DNA of 64,000 nucleotides from Alphaproteobacteria bacterium. Its GTDB lineage: Bacteria > Pseudomonadota > Alphaproteobacteria > Rhizobiales > Devosiaceae. Under the pieces are notes generated by a model. The model searched no databases and was not told the DNA's origin. It was given only the letters and a program-made list of their open reading frames with translations. Every line of letters starts with the position of its first letter. Position 1 is the stretch's first letter. Shown here one piece after another: positions 28,126-35,131 of this stretch. The translations under genes and the position numbers were made by a program. The stretch lies in the NCBI GenBank assembly GCA_018828145.1, contig JAHJWO010000046.1, forward strand, positions 1-64,000. The letters run 5' to 3'.

Positions 28126-29252
28126 GCAGCATCGCTTTCCGCAATGGCCGTATCGTCCTTGGCAACGAGGTGATCGATGGTAGCCTCGCGGTCGAGGACG
28201 GGCTGATTGCCGGCCTTGCCGTAGGGCCATCGCAGGCGGGCGAGGATCTCGATGGCGACTACCTGATCCCCGGCCTGGTCGAGTTACATACCGACCATCT
28301 TGAAAACCACTATCGTCCCCGCCCCGGCGTGTTCTGGGATGCGCGGGCGGCCCTGCATGCGCATGACGTGCAGATTGCCGGCTCCGGCATCACCACCGTA
28401 TTCGATGCCGTGCGCATCGGCTCGGACAGCGACATGCCCGAAATGGGCAGGCATGTGGAGGCGCTGACCGGCGCCATTGCGAGCGGGCTGGGCGATGGCT
28501 GGCTGCGTGCCGATCACCTGATCCATCTGCGCTGCGAATTGCCGAGCCACGACGTGATCGAGCAGTTCGAGACCCATGCCACCCATCCCGAAGTCCGGCT
28601 GGCTTCGATGATGGACCATACGCCCGGGCAGCGGCAGTTCCGCTCGCTGGACGACTACAAGCGCTTCTATGGCGCCAGGCGCTCGCCAGAGGAGCTTGAA
28701 CGCTTCATTGCCGACCGCCTTGCTGACCATGCCCGCTATTCGGAGCCGCACCGCACCCATATCGTGCGCCGTGCCGGGGAACTGGGCCTGTCGCTGGCCA
28801 GCCATGATGATGCGACTCTCGCCCATATCGAGGAGGCTGCCCGCGATGGCGTCGCCATCGCCGAATTCCCCACCACACTGGAAGCGGCCGCTGCCGCCCA
28901 TGATGCAGGGCTCGCAATCCTGATGGGCGCGCCAAATGTGGTGCGTGGGCGCTCGCATTCGGGCAATATCTCGGCGACTGATCTGGTGCGGGCAGGACTG
29001 TTGGACATTTTGAGCTCGGATTATGTGCCGTTCGCCCTGATGCAGGCCGCTTTCATCCTGCCCGAACGGGTTGAAGGCCTCTCACTGGCCGCCGCCCTCG
29101 CAACGGTGACGCGCAATCCGGCCAGGGCCGCCGGATTGGATGACCGTGGCGAAATCGCCATGGGCAAGCGGGCCGATCTGGTGCGCGTGCAGGTGATTGG
29201 CGGCATGCCGGTGGTGCGCGGCGTCTGGCGACAGGGCAAGAGGGTAAGCTGA
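28122..29252 (+). CDS. phnM: Alpha-D-ribose 1-methylphosphonate 5-triphosphate diphosphatase
   Basis: A 376-residue amidohydrolase-fold enzyme. Metal-binding VELHTDHLENHYRPRPG is near 51-67, with GITTVFDA, SLASHDDA and the late SSDYVPFALMQAAF. PhnM removes pyrophosphate from ribose 1-methylphosphonate 5-triphosphate in the C-P lyase pathway. The core genes phnGHIJKL are not next to it here. It is coupled to DUF1045 upstream and followed four bases later by phnN. Confidence 0.9.
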   Translation: MSSIAFRNGRIVLGNEVIDGSLAVEDGLIAGLAVGPSQAGEDLDGDYLIPGLVELHTDHLENHYRPRPGVFWDARAALHAHDVQIAGSGITTVFDAVRIGSDSDMPEMGRHVEALTGAIASGLGDGWLRADHLIHLRCELPSHDVIEQFETHATHPEVRLASMMDHTPGQRQFRSLDDYKRFYGARRSPEELERFIADRLADHARYSEPHRTHIVRRAGELGLSLASHDDATLAHIEEAARDGVAIAEFPTTLEAAAAAHDAGLAILMGAPNVVRGRSHSGNISATDLVRAGLLDILSSDYVPFALMQAAFILPERVEGLSLAAALATVTRNPARAAGLDDRGEIAMGKRADLVRVQVIGGMPVVRGVWRQGKRVS

Positions 29253-29256
29253 CGGC

Positions 29257-29823
29257 ATGGTGCAATCGCTCGGATCACTTGTCCTGGTCGTGGGGCCCTC
29301 CGGGGTTGGCAAGGACACGCTGATCGGGGGCGCCCGCCAGGCCCTGGAGAATGACAAGCGTTTCGTCTTTGTCAGGCGGCTCGTGACGCGTCCGGCTGAT
29401 GCCGGTGGCGAGGAGCATGACAGCGTCGATCCCGAGGCGTTTCGGCAGATGGAGGCGGCTGGCCGCTTTGCACTCTCCTGGGACGCGCACAACCTGCGCT
29501 ATGCCCTGCCTCTGAGCGTCGACACGGATCTGGCCCTGGGCAAGGTGGTGGTGGCCAATGTGTCGCGCCATGTCGTGGCGGAGGCACGTGCCAAGTATCC
29601 CGCCTGCGCCGTGGCGTTGATCACCGCCGAGATTTCCCGGCGCGCCGAGCGCCTGGTGCGCCGCGGTCGCGAGAATGCCGACCAGATCACGGCGCGGCTG
29701 GCGCGGGAAAGCGCCCCGGTGCCGGCCGGCATTACTCCGATCATCATCGACAATTCGGGCCCGCTGGCGATCAGCATCACAGCCTTCGTCATGGCCCTGC
29801 GCAGCATTGCTGCACAAGAATAG
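29257..29823 (+). CDS. phnN: Ribose 1,5-bisphosphokinase
   Basis: A 188-residue guanylate-kinase-like enzyme with P-loop GPSGVGKDTL (about 12-21) and RRLVTRPADAGGEEHDSV, the variant of the guanylate kinase loop found in PhnN. It phosphorylates ribose 1,5-bisphosphate to PRPP, the salvage step that ends methylphosphonate breakdown. It closes the DUF1045-phnM-phnN unit; a microprotein gene begins 63 bp later. Confidence 0.9.
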   Translation: MVQSLGSLVLVVGPSGVGKDTLIGGARQALENDKRFVFVRRLVTRPADAGGEEHDSVDPEAFRQMEAAGRFALSWDAHNLRYALPLSVDTDLALGKVVVANVSRHVVAEARAKYPACAVALITAEISRRAERLVRRGRENADQITARLARESAPVPAGITPIIIDNSGPLAISITAFVMALRSIAAQE

Positions 29824-29886
29824 GGCTCCGTGTGAACCTGTACCGCGCTGGCGCGTTGCATGGGATGCAAGCGTCAGGAGTTTTCT

Positions 29887-30036
29887 ATGAGTCGCAATGG
29901 ATTGTATGCCGTGATCGCCATCCTGCTGGTCGCGATCGTCGGTTTTGGCATCTACTCGTACCAGCAGCAGCAAGCACGCCCCGGCGTGGAGGTGCGCATC
30001 GACGAGCAGGGAGTGTCAATCGATGGCAATGGATAG
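29887..30036 (+). CDS. Microprotein with one membrane helix (49 residues)
   Basis: A 49-residue protein: a short positive start (MSRNG), a hydrophobic helix (about 6-23, LYAVIAILLVAIVGFGIY), a polar linker SYQQQQARPG and a short acidic tail VEVRIDEQGVSIDGNG. The tail resembles a small beta hairpin outside the membrane. AGGAG lies six bases before ATG 29887. It is not recognised, but its composition and ribosome site indicate a real gene. Its last 14 bases overlap the next gene in another frame. Confidence 0.65.
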   Translation: MSRNGLYAVIAILLVAIVGFGIYSYQQQQARPGVEVRIDEQGVSIDGNG

Positions 30037-30226
30037 CGATGAGGGCGTTCGTCGCCAGGCCATCGCAACAGCCATAGCGGCAGAGTTGGACCGTCAGGCG
30101 CGCGAGGGCGCGACCCGTGTCGATATCGAGGCCCTGGCTGAAGCGATCGATATTGCGCTGGATCCCGTGCCTCCCGTGAGTGAGGGCAAGCGCCCGCAAG
30201 AGCTCAACGCGACGAACGACGACTAG
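30023..30226 (+). CDS. Small acidic protein (67 residues), unknown
   Basis: A 67-residue soluble protein, rich in Ala, Glu and Asp and largely helical (RRQAIATAIAAELDRQAREG and DIEALAEAIDIAL). It starts at ATG 30023 inside the tail of the membrane microprotein gene, with CAGGGAG nine bases upstream; a second ATG is at 30029. It ends 24 bp before a strong terminator. Not recognised. Overlap with the membrane microprotein suggests the two are made together and may interact. Confidence 0.6.
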   Translation: MAMDSDEGVRRQAIATAIAAELDRQAREGATRVDIEALAEAIDIALDPVPPVSEGKRPQELNATNDD

Positions 30227-30250
30227 GCCACGTGGCCACTTCGGGAATGC

Positions 30251-30278
30251 AAAGGCGAGGCACCAGCCTCGCCTTTTT
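30251..30278. terminator. Bidirectional intrinsic terminator
   Basis: AAAGGCGAGGC (30251-30261) pairs perfectly with GCCTCGCCTTT (30266-30276) around a four-base loop, with a T-run after it on plus and an A-run before it. It ends the phnM-phnN-microprotein transcript on plus and the small hypothetical gene (stop 30278) on minus. Confidence 0.9.
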
Positions 30279-30502
30279 CATGCTGCTGGGTCGAGCGTAC
30301 CGTTGCGAACGGCCTGCGACACGGCAAAGTGGGCCTTTTCAACCGTTTCGAAATGCTGGCCATCGATGGCAAAGGCGGGCAGCTTAACGGCAAGAAACCG
30401 ATATCCATCGGCATGGGGCACCACGACGCCGAGCGGTTCGCCGGCGACTTCGATCACTATGGGCTTGTGGGCCTTGGCCCGGTCGAGACTGCGTTCCTGC
30501 AT
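30278..30502 (-). CDS. Small conserved-looking hypothetical protein (74 residues)
   Basis: A 74-residue protein starting MQERSLDRAKAHKPIVIEVAGEPLGVVVPHADGYRF. It has alternating hydrophobic strands and an acidic-to-neutral profile resembling small all-beta proteins. ATG 30502 has GGAG nine bases upstream; a GTG five codons earlier is possible. The gene ends in a strong shared terminator, which supports it being real. No family recognised. Confidence 0.6.
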   Translation of the reverse strand: MQERSLDRAKAHKPIVIEVAGEPLGVVVPHADGYRFLAVKLPAFAIDGQHFETVEKAHFAVSQAVRNGTLDPAA

Positions 30503-31032
30503 GGGTGGATTCTCCACTTGCGCATTGCACAGGCCATTGAATTGGTGAGCGAAGGAGCTCGCACCATCGTGGCCGGCAACGCTGGGGTTCTATCGGAAGA
30601 GTGAGACGAAGGCGTGACGGAGGTCACATTCGTTTCGAGCGACAGGTCCCTTGCCAGCGTTTGGCGTGGAGGTCGGAGCGTACGTACGAGCAACCTGCAT
30701 GGATGGTGAAGGTAATCGATGTAGTCATCTTCATTCCTTTCCCGCTGGTTGAACGGCAAACATCGGCATGTGCCGATGCAGTGACGGCAAGATAGGAGCG
30801 TTTGGGCGCGATTGCTAGTGTGGCCACCGCCAGAGAATGCAGAATTTCGAGAAAAGACTGCTCGACATTGGTTGTATGCCAGCAAATCTGAGCATTGATA
30901 TCATGTTACCGATTTGGCGCTCGTCTGCCTTGCAGAGCAAATGGGACGCTTGAAGTGGGAGGGACAATCTGGTGTTGTCCCTGCTCAACAAGCGTCACCA
31001 CCCGATGAAGGTGGGTCCGAGGGGTAGATAAA
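30503..31032. other. Non-coding region between a small hypothetical gene and a LacI-family gene
   Basis: No convincing gene lies here. It holds a 10-bp palindrome CGTACGTACG (30679-30688), an 18-bp dyad CATCGGCA-TG-TGCCGATG (30761-30778), an AT-richer stretch (about 30835-30915) suitable for a promoter, and a large nested inverted repeat at 30946-30995. The region is long for this genome and seems regulatory. Confidence 0.55.
30946..30995 (+). promoter_or_regulatory. Nested dyad in the leader of the LacI-family gene
   Basis: Outer arms ACGCTTG (30946-30952) and CAAGCGT (30989-30995) and inner arms AGGGACAA (30960-30967) and TTGTCCCT (30975-30982) are all perfect. The parts between inner and outer arms are seven and six bases. 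As RNA this is a two-part stem with a seven-base loop ending 37 bases before the TTG start; as DNA it could be a double operator. Confidence 0.55.
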
Positions 31033-32082
31033 TTGTCCGAAGACGACGTGCCGGCTGCCAGCAAGGGCAAGCGCGGCGTCAAGCCATCCGGCAAGCCGAC
31101 GCTCAAGACGATCGCGCAGATGACCGGCTTTGCCGTAACCACCATTTCCCGCGCCCTAAACAATGCGCCGGAACTGGCCCAGGAAACGCGCGACCGGGTG
31201 CAGAAGATAGCAGCGGAGATTGGCTATCTGCCCGACCGGGCCGCGCTTCGCCTCAAGACCGGCCGCACCAATGTCATCGCCCTGGTGCTTGAGCCGGACG
31301 AGCAGATCTATGGCTTCGGCTCATCCATCGTCACCGGGCTGACCGAAGCGGTACGCGATACGGCCTACCACATCGTCATCACGCCCCTGTTCCGCAATGT
31401 GCAGCCGCTCGAGCCGATCCGACACATCGTGCGCAACCGCATGGCCGATGGCGTCATCTTCTCCAAGGCAGAGAGTTTCGACGAGCGTATCCGCTTTCTC
31501 ATCGACAATGACTTTCCCTTTGTCAGCCACGGCCGCACCAATTGGCCGGAGGCCCATCCGTCCGTCGATTTCGACAATGAAGCCTATGCTTACGGCGCCA
31601 CGATGCGGCTGGTCAGCAAGGGTTGCAGGAAGATATCGATCATCCTGCCCGACAGCGCGCTGACCTATACCGACCACCTGAAGTCTGGCCTCACGCGAGC
31701 CGCCCGGGAGGCAGGCGTTGACTATGAGTTCGCAGCCGACGTCAATCTGGGCAGCCCGACAGACGCCATCCGCACCTATGTGATGAAGCGCACCAAGCGT
31801 CCGGACGGCCCCGATGGCTGGGTCTGCGCTTCGGAAGTCTCTGCCCTGGCAGTGATTGGCGCGCTCAACGACAGCGGTAAGCAGGTGGGCCAGACCGCTC
31901 ACGTCGTGTCCAAGCAATCGTCGGAAATGTTCGCCCAGTTCCAGCCCGGCGCCGAGACCGTGTTCGAGGATTTCGTCGATGCCGGCCGCCACATGGGCGC
32001 GTTGCTGCTGCGCCGCATCGGCGGCGAAGCGCCCGAGAACCTGCATTATCTGGCCAAGCCGAAATTCGACTGGGCGAGCTGA
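31033..32082 (+). CDS. LacI-family transcriptional regulator
   Basis: A 349-residue regulator. The helix-turn-helix is at about 23-45 (TLKTIAQMTGFAVTTISRALNN), followed by the hinge region and a periplasmic-binding-like sensor (about 80-345) with RTNVIALVLEPDEQ and DNDFPFVSHGRTNW. The only suitable start is TTG 31033, preceded by GAGGGG. It shares the FPFVSHGR and KTNVIALVL-type segments with the LacI protein at 48354, so they are in one subfamily and likely bind sugars. No sugar operon is next to it; targets may be distant. Confidence 0.85.
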   Translation: MSEDDVPAASKGKRGVKPSGKPTLKTIAQMTGFAVTTISRALNNAPELAQETRDRVQKIAAEIGYLPDRAALRLKTGRTNVIALVLEPDEQIYGFGSSIVTGLTEAVRDTAYHIVITPLFRNVQPLEPIRHIVRNRMADGVIFSKAESFDERIRFLIDNDFPFVSHGRTNWPEAHPSVDFDNEAYAYGATMRLVSKGCRKISIILPDSALTYTDHLKSGLTRAAREAGVDYEFAADVNLGSPTDAIRTYVMKRTKRPDGPDGWVCASEVSALAVIGALNDSGKQVGQTAHVVSKQSSEMFAQFQPGAETVFEDFVDAGRHMGALLLRRIGGEAPENLHYLAKPKFDWAS

Positions 32083-32097
32083 AAGGCTTGACGGCGC

Positions 32098-33915
32098 CTA
32101 GCCTTCCAGCTCTTCCCGCAGTAGTTCGAGTTCCATCCACTGCTCTTCTGCCGCAGCCCGTTTGGCCTCGGCCTCGATCAGCGCCTTGGACTTGGCGGCG
32201 AAGCCGGACGGGTCGCGCGTGTAGAAATCGGGGGCCGTCAGCGCAGCGTTGATCGCCTTGATCTCGGCCTCGATCCGCTCAAGCTCCTTGGGCAGGGTTT
32301 CGAGCGCATGCTTTTCCTTGAAGCTGAGCTTGCGCTTGGCACTGGCCGCCGGGGCAGCCGCGGTTTGCGCCAGGCTGGTCTTGCCGGCGCGATGCGCCTT
32401 GGCACTGCCGCGCGCGGTAACGCCTTCGCCACGCTGGATGACCATATCGGAATAGCCACCGGCATATTCGATCCAGACGCCCTCGCCCTCGGCGATGATC
32501 ACCGAGGTGGCGACGCGGTCGAGAAAGTCGCGGTCATGGCTGACCACGATCACCGTCCCCGCATAGTCGCTGACCATTTCCTCGAGAAGGTCGAGGGTTT
32601 CGAGATCAAGATCGTTGGTCGGCTCGTCCAGCACCAGGAAGTTGGACGGCAATGACAGGGCCCGCGCCAGCGCCACGCGGGCGCGCTCGCCACCCGAAAG
32701 CTTGCCGATCGGCGTATTGGCCTGTTCGGGGCTGAACAGGAAGTCCTTCATGTAGCCCACGACATGCTTGGGCTGGCCGTTGATCTGGAGCGTATCCGAA
32801 CCGCCACCGGTCAGCGCGTCCTTGAGCCGCGTATCAGGGTCGAGCTTGGCGCGGCCCTGGTCGAGCATGGCCAGTTCCAAGGCCGAGCCGAGCTTGATAG
32901 TGCCGCTGTCGGGCTGCAGCAGGCCGGTCAGCATCTTGATCAGTGTGGTCTTGCCAGCACCGTTGGGGCCGACAATGCCGATACGATCGCCGCGCAGCAC
33001 GCGGGTCGAGAAGTCGCCCACCACGGTGCGGTCGCCATAGCTCTTGGAGATATTTTCGGCTTCCACCACCAAGGCGCCGGAGGTGCGGCCCTCGGAAACC
33101 TGCATATTGACCGAACCGGTGACGCGACGCTGCTCGCGCCGCTCCTGCCGTAGGTTGCCCAAGCGCTCAAGTCGCCCCACATTGCGCTTGCGCCGCGCGG
33201 TGACGCCGTAGCGCAACCAGTGCTCCTCACGCACAATCTGGCGGTCGAGCTTGTGACGGTCGCGCTCTTCTTCTTCGAGCACATCGTCGCGCCAGGCTTC
33301 GAAGGCAGAAAAACCCTTGTCGAGGCGCCTGGTAACGCCGCGATCAAGCCAGACGGTGGCCCGCGTCAGGTCGGAAAGGAAGCGACGGTCGTGGCTGATC
33401 AGCACCATGGCCGAGCGCAGCGAATCGAGTTCAGCCTGCAGCCATTCGATGGCCGGCAGATCGAGATGGTTGGTGGGTTCGTCCAGCAGCAAGATGTCGG
33501 GCTTGGGCGCCAGCACCCGGGCCAGCGCGGCGCGGCGGCCTTCGCCGCCCGAAAGGTTTCTTGGATTCTCGGCGCCGGTCAGACCCAGCGAGCTCAGCAG
33601 ATACTGCGCGCGATACTCGTCGTCGCCAGGCCCAAGCCCCGCTTCGACGTATTCCAGCGTCGTTGCATAGGCGGAAAGGTCCGGCTCCTGCGGCAGGTAG
33701 CGCAAGGTGGCGCTAGGCTCGACGAAGCGAACGCCACTGTCATGCGTCACATCGCCGGCGGCGATCTTGAGCAGGGTTGATTTTCCAGAGCCATTGCGGC
33801 CCACCAGCGCGATGCGCTGGCCGGGCGACACGATAAGCTCGGCGCTCTCCAGCAGCCGCGTGCCGCCAAAGGTCAGTTGGATATTCTGTAGCGAAAGAAG
33901 GGGTGCTGCGGCCAT
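32098..33915 (-). CDS. uup: ABC-F ATPase Uup
   Basis: A 605-residue soluble protein with two ABC modules. Module 1: GRNGSGKST (about 37-45), NLSGGEGRRAALARVL and LLLDEPTNHLD. Module 2: GPNGAGKTT, KLSGGERARVALARAL and LVLDEPTNDLD. The C-terminal part (about 530-605) is a coiled-coil DNA/ribosome-binding tail, as in Uup. ABC-F proteins act at the ribosomal E site; Uup also lowers transposon excision in E. coli. A terminator-like hairpin lies 36 to 68 bases before the start codon, so expression may be set by attenuation. Confidence 0.9.
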   Translation of the reverse strand: MAAAPLLSLQNIQLTFGGTRLLESAELIVSPGQRIALVGRNGSGKSTLLKIAAGDVTHDSGVRFVEPSATLRYLPQEPDLSAYATTLEYVEAGLGPGDDEYRAQYLLSSLGLTGAENPRNLSGGEGRRAALARVLAPKPDILLLDEPTNHLDLPAIEWLQAELDSLRSAMVLISHDRRFLSDLTRATVWLDRGVTRRLDKGFSAFEAWRDDVLEEEERDRHKLDRQIVREEHWLRYGVTARRKRNVGRLERLGNLRQERREQRRVTGSVNMQVSEGRTSGALVVEAENISKSYGDRTVVGDFSTRVLRGDRIGIVGPNGAGKTTLIKMLTGLLQPDSGTIKLGSALELAMLDQGRAKLDPDTRLKDALTGGGSDTLQINGQPKHVVGYMKDFLFSPEQANTPIGKLSGGERARVALARALSLPSNFLVLDEPTNDLDLETLDLLEEMVSDYAGTVIVVSHDRDFLDRVATSVIIAEGEGVWIEYAGGYSDMVIQRGEGVTARGSAKAHRAGKTSLAQTAAAPAASAKRKLSFKEKHALETLPKELERIEAEIKAINAALTAPDFYTRDPSGFAAKSKALIEAEAKRAAAEEQWMELELLREELEG

Positions 33916-33941
33916 GGCGCGGATAGAGCATAGCTAGCGGA

Positions 33942-33983
33942 CAAAGAAAAGGCAGGTCAGGGCGTTGAGGACCCTGACCTGCC
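33942..33983 (-). terminator. Terminator-like hairpin in the uup leader (possible attenuator)
   Basis: GGCAGGTCAGGG (33951-33962) and CCCTGACCTGCC (33972-33983) form a perfect 12-bp stem with a nine-base loop. On the minus strand it is followed by TTTTCTTTGT, so it is a strong intrinsic terminator in the direction of uup transcription. It sits between the rirA terminator (34083-34115) and uup, and can only act on a transcript starting in the 100-bp gap or on read-through from rirA. Confidence 0.75.
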
Positions 33984-34082
33984 CGGGGAGACGGTAGCAG
34001 CAAGCCCCGTCGTCTCGGCGCGGCGATGATCGTCGAGCCCCCCAGGACCGATCAGCACCGCGCTATGACGGGAGAAAACCAT

Positions 34083-34115
34083 AAAATAACATGAGTGTCA
34101 AACTCATGTTATTTT
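34083..34115. terminator. Terminator of rirA
   Basis: AAAATAACATGAGT (34083-34096) and ACTCATGTTATTTT (34102-34115) form a perfect 14-bp stem with loop GTCAA. The stem begins and ends with A and T runs, so it works in both directions. It lies 31 bp after the rirA stop codon. Confidence 0.85.
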
Positions 34116-34145
34116 CGCAGGCGTCTCGCTCCGTGGAACAGGTCC

Positions 34146-34607
34146 CTAGTGCGCGGGCTCCATCACCGCTTCGAGCGTGCTGAGCCCGAGCCGGTCACGG
34201 ATGGAGCGTTTCTTGCTGGCAAGGTCGGCAATAGTGTAGCTGGCCAGCACCTCGAAAAAGGCGCCCAGAGCTTCGCGCAGCGCCCCGTTGAGGTCGCATT
34301 CCCCGATCAGCGGGCAATCGGCGCCATCCTCAAAACACTCGGCCATGGCAAAGCTCTCTTCGGTGAGCTTTATGGTGTCGAGCAAGGTGATGTCTTCCGC
34401 CTTCTTGCCGAGGCGGATGCCGCCATGGCGGCCGCGCACCGTGGCCAGCAGCCCGTTCTCCACGAGCGGCTTGATCAGCTTGAACAGGAAAAGCTCGGAT
34501 ATGTTGTAAGCCCGGGCGATATCGGCGACCCGGCTCAGGCCCGGCTCATTGACGGCGCAATAGACCAGGGTACGGATCGCATAGTTGGATTGACGCGTCA
34601 GTCTCAC
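34146..34607 (-). CDS. rirA: Rrf2-family iron regulator RirA
   Basis: A 153-residue regulator. The N-terminal winged helix is MRLTRQSNYAIRTLVYCA and SELFLFKLIKPLVENGLL. The three cysteines of the iron-sulphur site are in AECFEDGADCPLIGECDLN (about 90-108), with the spacing known for RirA of Rhizobium and Agrobacterium. RirA represses iron uptake genes when iron is sufficient. It is a single-gene transcript with its own terminator. A TGA-N9-TCA iron-responsive box is about 110 bp upstream, which suggests autoregulation. Confidence 0.9.
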   Translation of the reverse strand: MRLTRQSNYAIRTLVYCAVNEPGLSRVADIARAYNISELFLFKLIKPLVENGLLATVRGRHGGIRLGKKAEDITLLDTIKLTEESFAMAECFEDGADCPLIGECDLNGALREALGAFFEVLASYTIADLASKKRSIRDRLGLSTLEAVMEPAH

Positions 34608-34712
34608 TGCGGACCTCTCTTGGGGTGGGCGTGAAGGGCGATGCCCCTCAAATAGGGCTTTGCCGCTTCATAGAATGACCGCCAGCTTATAACCATTCTA
34701 AAAAATGTCAAT

Positions 34713-34733
34713 TTAACTTGAGATTAAGGTTCA
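34713..34733. promoter_or_regulatory. Overlapping CtrA-type and IRO-box motifs between rirA and an IHF-like gene
   Basis: TTAA (34713-34716) and TTAA (34724-34727) have seven bases between them, the CtrA pattern. TGA (34719-34721) and TCA (34731-34733) have nine bases between them, the IRO box bound by RirA. The two overlap. The region is AT-rich and lies 106 bp from rirA and 78 bp from the IHF-like gene, so it may be a shared control region. Confidence 0.45.
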
Positions 34734-34810
34734 TCTTTCGGCGCGCTGTGACCTCGACTCGACAGGAGCTTAACTTCCACCTATGAATTTAAGAGCTGGG
34801 GGACATAGCT

Positions 34811-35131
34811 TTGAACAAAACAATCACGCGAGCCATGCTCAGTGACGTTGCCGCTCGTCGCGCAGGCGTCAGCAAGGCCGATGCTGCCGCGGTCTGTGAC
34901 GCAATGTTTGCAATGATCGGCGCAGCCCTGATGCGGGCCGAAACCGTCAAACTCACCGCTTTCGGTTCACTTCAGGTCCGCTCGCGGGCCGAGCGGCTGG
35001 GACGCAATCCGCGCACCGGAACCGAGCATCGCATCCTGCCCAGGCATACGGTGGTTTTCACGCCAAGCGGGCACCTGCGGGACAGTCTTGACCGCGCTGC
35101 ATCAACCAGTCAGGTCCGCCAGCGTGCGTGA
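34811..35131 (+). CDS. HU/IHF-family DNA-binding protein (IHF-alpha-like)
   Basis: A 106-residue histone-like protein. It starts MNKTITRAMLSDVAARRAG and has VKLTAFGSLQVRSRAERLGRNPRTG, the beta-arm region closer to IHF-alpha than to HU. It bends DNA as a dimer, probably with a partner encoded elsewhere. The start is TTG 34811 with GGGG about ten bases upstream; no ATG fits. The C-terminal 10 codons overlap the convergent ROK gene by 30 bp. It is probably an extra paralogue, more diverged than a housekeeping IHF. Confidence 0.75.
   Translation: MNKTITRAMLSDVAARRAGVSKADAAAVCDAMFAMIGAALMRAETVKLTAFGSLQVRSRAERLGRNPRTGTEHRILPRHTVVFTPSGHLRDSLDRAASTSQVRQRA

Noticed and set aside
30457..30885. 142-codon minus-strand frame
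   Set aside because: No domain, Cys/Arg/Ser-rich translation, overlaps the better supported 74-residue gene.
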